This document shows positions 59,341 through 64,000 of a stretch of DNA of 64,000 bases, piece after piece. The DNA is from Pampus argenteus. Taxonomy: Eukaryota; Chordata; Actinopteri; Scombriformes; Stromateidae. Every line of letters starts with the position of its first letter. Position 1 is the first letter of the stretch. The position numbers and the translations under genes were made by a program. The stretch lies in NCBI GenBank assembly GCA_036937835.1, contig CM072875.1:21426501-21490500 (forward strand), in the 5' to 3' direction. The notes under the pieces are model-generated. The model searched no databases, had not been told where the DNA came from, and worked only from the letters and a program-made list of their open reading frames with translations.

Positions 59341-62300
59341 CTGAGGATCAGGAGAGAGGACGGTAGCGTCAGAAATAACAAACAGAGAATTTATATGACA
59401 TGAAAATTAACATGTGTGAAACCCAGAAGAAAAAATGTGCATCTAAAGCTGCTACGAGTAGTCGATTAATAGAGCAACACTAACGAGCAGCGAGTCACAT
59501 GATTATCTAGAACACGTCCATCTGATGACGAGTGTAACAGCTCAGAACTCAACACTGGGCATGTTTGACCTTTTGCTTTCTTTTCACTCCTCCTCAAAAC
59601 CAGCAGTTTCCAAACCAGCTTCAACTTTCAAAAGTTCAAAGTGAAAACAAACCAAACTGCTGAAATAGAAGCTTGTGAAGCCAGATGAAGTCTTGGCAGA
59701 TGCTTCGGTGCTGCGGTGGCGACTAATGGATAAATAGGCAGGCTTGAGAAAAAAAAAAGAAAAAAAAAAAGGCTCCACATCAGCATGTATCTGTGAGAAA
59801 GCAACTGGAGGTTTCTACAGCAGCATTATCCGGGTTCTCAGGCTCAGTCAGGTCATACATGTAAACGTGACTGTCAGAAGTGATCTTCATCTTCATCTTC
59901 ATCGGCTGTGTAAACTGTGTTTGTCTGAAATGAGTCTTCATGCATCCACCCCAAAAAAAAAATTAAATACAGACATTTTCTGCTCACAGCCTTCTGAAAA
60001 CTTGAACCGAAAGTGAAAATCTCATTATAGCCCAGCACAATGTTCCCAAGCACATAATGAGTGGTGAGCAGCTTTGGCCTGGAGGTGGAGATGAAACACA
60101 TTAAGAGGAGTCGTTTCTCCTCATCTCCGTCTCTATCACATCTTGGTTATTTCCAAACCATAAAAACACAAACCGATGTGAAAGCAAACAGCTGTCAGTC
60201 TAAAGACATGTTACACACGTGTTTATCACCTGTTGCTCATTAAGCCCCTCCCACTAATCCATGCAGGCGCCCTACTGACTGACTGACCTACATTCAGCCT
60301 ACATGCAAATACATTTGAATGGCAGTTTGAGGTGACAGTATTTACATGACAAATGCCGTCTTTAGACTATCCCGCCTGTGCAAATGATCCGGCGCTGCAG
60401 CAGAGAGAACGGGGGGAGGGGAAGTTGTTGTAGTAATGTACAGCAGATCCTGAATCACCGTGTGTGTGTGTGTGTGTGTGTGTTATCTGTCACACAGAGC
60501 TGAGTGTAAACAGTGTCAGCTCTCTGCTCAGGTGAAGGACTCTCGGTTTATGGGCTCGTCTTCAGTGTAAACAGTTTACAGTGGAGCTGATCTCTGGCTC
60601 TGAGGCTCATGTCATGTTCAGGATCTTTACCTGAGTTTTGTTTAAAGTTATCTGACTTAAAATCAACATGCGACTCTCAATTTTACACCTTGTGACGGCT
60701 GTACGGAGCATTTCTGCACGCGTGAACACATGCATCAATGCTGCTTCTAACTTTTCTGCACATATTTTCCAGGTTTGTGTTGTATATTTTCTTGTCTATT
60801 GGAAATTGGGAATATATTGATTGATTGATATCTGCTGCATGTGATCACTTTACGCCTACGTTTAAGGCGTTTTAATATCCCACCTGTTTTATAGAATAAC
60901 GTGCAGATGAGCGCTAATTAAAACATTTCTCCCACACAGCAGCAGGATCTGTTAGCATTACACTGTTACTGTTGAGACAGACATGCATCATCACATCAGC
61001 TTCATCCAAAACACAGAGAGCACAGTGGAAACTCATCAGGGTAAAATCACAAGACTTTATTTTCCCATTTATACATTATAGATTTTATAAGGCGTTTGTT
61101 ACTTTTAATCCGTCAGAAAATGTCATTTATGAGGTCTGTTGCCCTGAACAAGAAAAACATCACCAGGGAAGTCACGTTTGGTTGAGCAGCAGCAGTCCGG
61201 AGGTAGAAAAGTTCACACGAGACGATGACAAAAACAGCAGAAAAATGCCTTTGGGTAAAGTCATGCCTCCCCTTAACTCGATGAATTACAGCCATTTGGA
61301 CTCAATTAGATCCCCCAGTCGCTCCATCCTGGTAACGGTTTCCACGGCAGCGACCTGGCTGAGAGCTAATTGGCTGTGACTCTCATCAGAAGCCCCCTCT
61401 ATTGGCTGATGTAATTAACGGTGGGCCCCTCGCCCTCCGTGCCGGGTGTCAAATACACTAAAGACTCTACATCTCAGAGTCATACCACAGAGGTGACGCA
61501 AGAAACACGATACTCACATTTACATTTGTTTGTTTGAGGTATTTAACCTGTGACATTTATGACACGTACAGGTTTCCTTCAGTATGACGGCTGCAACTAA
61601 TAAGCCACCAAATATCTAAAATCAATAAAGTTGCACTAATCAATATTTTTATATACTGTACTGACCGATTTAGCTTCTTTCAGCCTAAAGTTTGGATGTT
61701 TACGGCACATTTAATGCACACAGAGAACAACTGTTTTACAGCTTTAAAGGTCCCTGAGGCAGATCTGAGATACTGAGCTTTACATATAAAATGACTCATG
61801 AACATGAACGCTCTGAGAAACACTTTATGTAAGTTTATAGCTTGTTCTGCTGCCCTCAAGTGACCCAAAAATATCAATTATCAATTAACGGAGGTTTTAA
61901 AGTGAAGCTCCTCCAATCATCTTCGAGGATGGATCCTTGCCTGCACATCGTGCACGTGTGTACCGTATACCAGCGTGGTGTACTGAGAAGAGATTTGAAC
62001 AATCTGCACCTTGTTGCACTCGGTACAACAAAACATTTTGCCAAGATATGACAAAGCGCATTGCTTCTGTTTTGCAATATCGTTTTCATTACACTTCAGA
62101 AGCGGAGCCAGAAGTGTGTTTCAACATACTTTGGTCAAACTATGATGGTTTTGGATCATACTGAGCATACAGACGGACGATGGAGAAGTGAAATATGCTG
62201 CCGCAGTGGCTGGAGAAGCTTCTGTGGAATATTATCCCACCATAAGCCCTTTTTTTTTGGCCGTGCTAATGTTAGCACGGCTGAGGACTGTCCATGTTGT

Positions 62301-64000
62301 TCATTCATATTTGGGTTTGGAAGTTTTTAAAGTGTTACTTTACTGCTCGATGCCGTGTATCTTACAGCCGCTGATAAATAACCGTCACCGGTCATTCTGA
62401 CCTAAAGTGATTTTTTTTGCTTTCTGACAGATTGCAGCTTTTGTCGTGTTTACAGAAAGACGTCAGTCGGTGTTGATGGTGTAACTGTAGAGCAGTGGGA
62501 GGCAGGCAGGCAAGATCTGTGTGAGACAGAGCCAGATAAATCCACTGAGAGGGAAATGAAGACCAGATGGAGAGAAAAAACAACCCAGGAGGATCAGAAG
62601 CAAAGCGCTCGCCAACCTGCCTGACTGACGGCAGGAAATGTACGAGAGAGGAGGGAACATCCAGCAGTCACTGACTTACCATGTCACCAAGACAAATTCC
62701 TGCACATTTGTTATACTTGGCGATTAAAGCGATACTGATTCACCGTTTCTGTTTATTACCGCCGCTGACAGACGGAAACACCACATCTGCAAAAGTCAGG
62801 TTGTTCGGGAGAGGAGGTGCTTATTTTCTCTGAGATGCCCGTTTGTTTTAAAAATGATGCAATGGCACTTTTGACAGGTTGTCCTGGGGACCAGAAAGCT
62901 TCTAAACACATTATTAAATTATGGAAAGTTTTGATTCTTGAGAGGAAAAAGAAATATATTAAGTGTTTGTTCTCCGACTGGACAGTTAAAGATGAGAAAA
63001 ACGATGCAAAAGCACAGCAACATTTTCTCACGTTCTTCTGTGTTGTTTAATATTGTAAAACACATTAAACGTGCAGCATGTTACGGTTGAATACCAGATG
63101 TTTAAACCTTCAAACTGTAGTTTTTATGGTCCTGTGTGGTAAAAGTGACACTTATGCATCGATATATATCAAATATATCCTCCACGTCTGCACGGCTGCA
63201 TGCGACATGAATTCTGCTCTGCTGTAAACAAAACGCCTAAAATACATCAACTATATGTGGACTGAACGGACGGAGATTATCTGTTTTATTTATTATAGTT
63301 ATGAATTACTGGAAGAAACAGCTGCGTTTGATTCCCTTGTTTTTATTCAGACAAACCTGCCGCTTTGAAAAGTTTCTGATTTCTCATGTTTAAAATCAAT
63401 CCTGCTTGGTTTTTTTTTCTTGAGCAAATTAAATGTGAAAACAATCAAGTCAAATCTAGAGAGCGATCCGTCCTCCGGATTCCACACAAATCTGATTTTC
63501 TCTTTGCAAGATAACTCAACAAATAACAGATGGATGAACAAACGCAGCGACACGAAAACGCTGCAGAAAACCACAAGAAGGTCGTCATGTTCCACTGATG
63601 CAGAGGTTTGATTTATGACATATTTCTAACATAAAAATATATTTTAAAAACAGAAATCTGTTCTCACAGGAAGTGACAGAGAGCTTGTATACAAAGTGTA
63701 AAGGAAATGACATCAGGAGGTTTTGGAGCGACGCTTTGTTGGCCGGAGCAGCGTTTCTCCACATGTGACAGTAATCAGCTGGACGGCAGCTTCATATACA
63801 AACGCTTTAAAGAAAACGTGAACAGACTACGTCTTTTAGGGGTTATATTATTCATATTTCCTTCAAACTTAATAAAAACAAGGTTTTCTCAGGTTTGAAC
63901 CGTCTCTGCTGCTTACATTCTTCTTCACTACGACTGTGTGTGTCGAGTGTGTGTGAAAGTGGAGCAGCAGCTGGCTGTTGCAGTCTGTCAGCAGGCCGGC
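59341..64000 (-). other. myo10: myo10 5' intron, to the window edge
   Basis: The acceptor (CCTCAG) of the first visible exon lies at 59341-59346. No further exon with myosin N-terminal sequence is recognisable up to 64000, so this intron exceeds 4.6 kb. It includes (GT)n at 60463-60482 and a low-repeat, ATTA-containing stretch at about 61255-61440. Confidence 0.7.

Overview
This is a vertebrate nuclear genome window, almost certainly from a ray-finned (teleost) fish. It has widely spaced GT-AG exons, long CA/GT microsatellites, fish-type transposons (CR1/L2/Rex-like LINE, Penelope-like element, hAT, tRNA- and 5S-derived SINEs) and two recognisable conserved genes. A short arginine-rich gene of the perch/tuna/sea-bass protamine type suggests a percomorph; that is inference.

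Layout. (1) 580-4126, plus strand: the last three exons of a membrane-associated RING-CH E3 ligase, best matched to marchf11; the first exon(s) lie left of the window. (2) 4127-6075: its 3' flank, with a five-copy 86-90 bp minisatellite. (3) 6076-21068: a 15 kb block of duplicated, inverted and transposon-riddled DNA. Inside it are FOUR intact, identical 36-codon (stop included) protamine genes (7361-7468 minus, 9255-9362 plus, 13662-13769 minus, 20461-20568 minus) and at least one 3' remnant (16331-16440 plus). Each intact gene has a TATAAATA box exactly 46 bp before the ATG and an array of CRE-like TGACATCA sites upstream. They are shorter than usual ORF cut-offs; what shows up instead is a longer meaningless antisense frame. 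(4) 21069-59340, minus strand: myo10 (unconventional myosin X), convergent with marchf11. I could place 38 consecutive exons totalling 5982 bp, an exact 1994 codons including the stop, from the motor domain (just before the P-loop) through IQ motifs, charged helix/coiled coil, PH domains, MyTH4 and FERM to the stop. Only the first roughly 90 residues (by comparison with the human protein) lie to the right. (5) 59341-64000: 5' intron of myo10, with no exon recognised.

How it fits together. marchf11 and myo10 are neighbours on human 5p15.1, so the pair is an old synteny block. Between them, where human has ZNF622 and RETREG1, this fish carries the protamine cluster. The cluster appears to have grown by inverted and direct duplication of a protamine unit (left flanks 'S' and 'T', gene, promoter array, right flank 'U'), with later insertion or rearrangement of hAT, LINE, SINE and Penelope elements. 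The four coding sequences have stayed identical while the flanks have diverged, which suggests recent amplification, gene conversion or selection.
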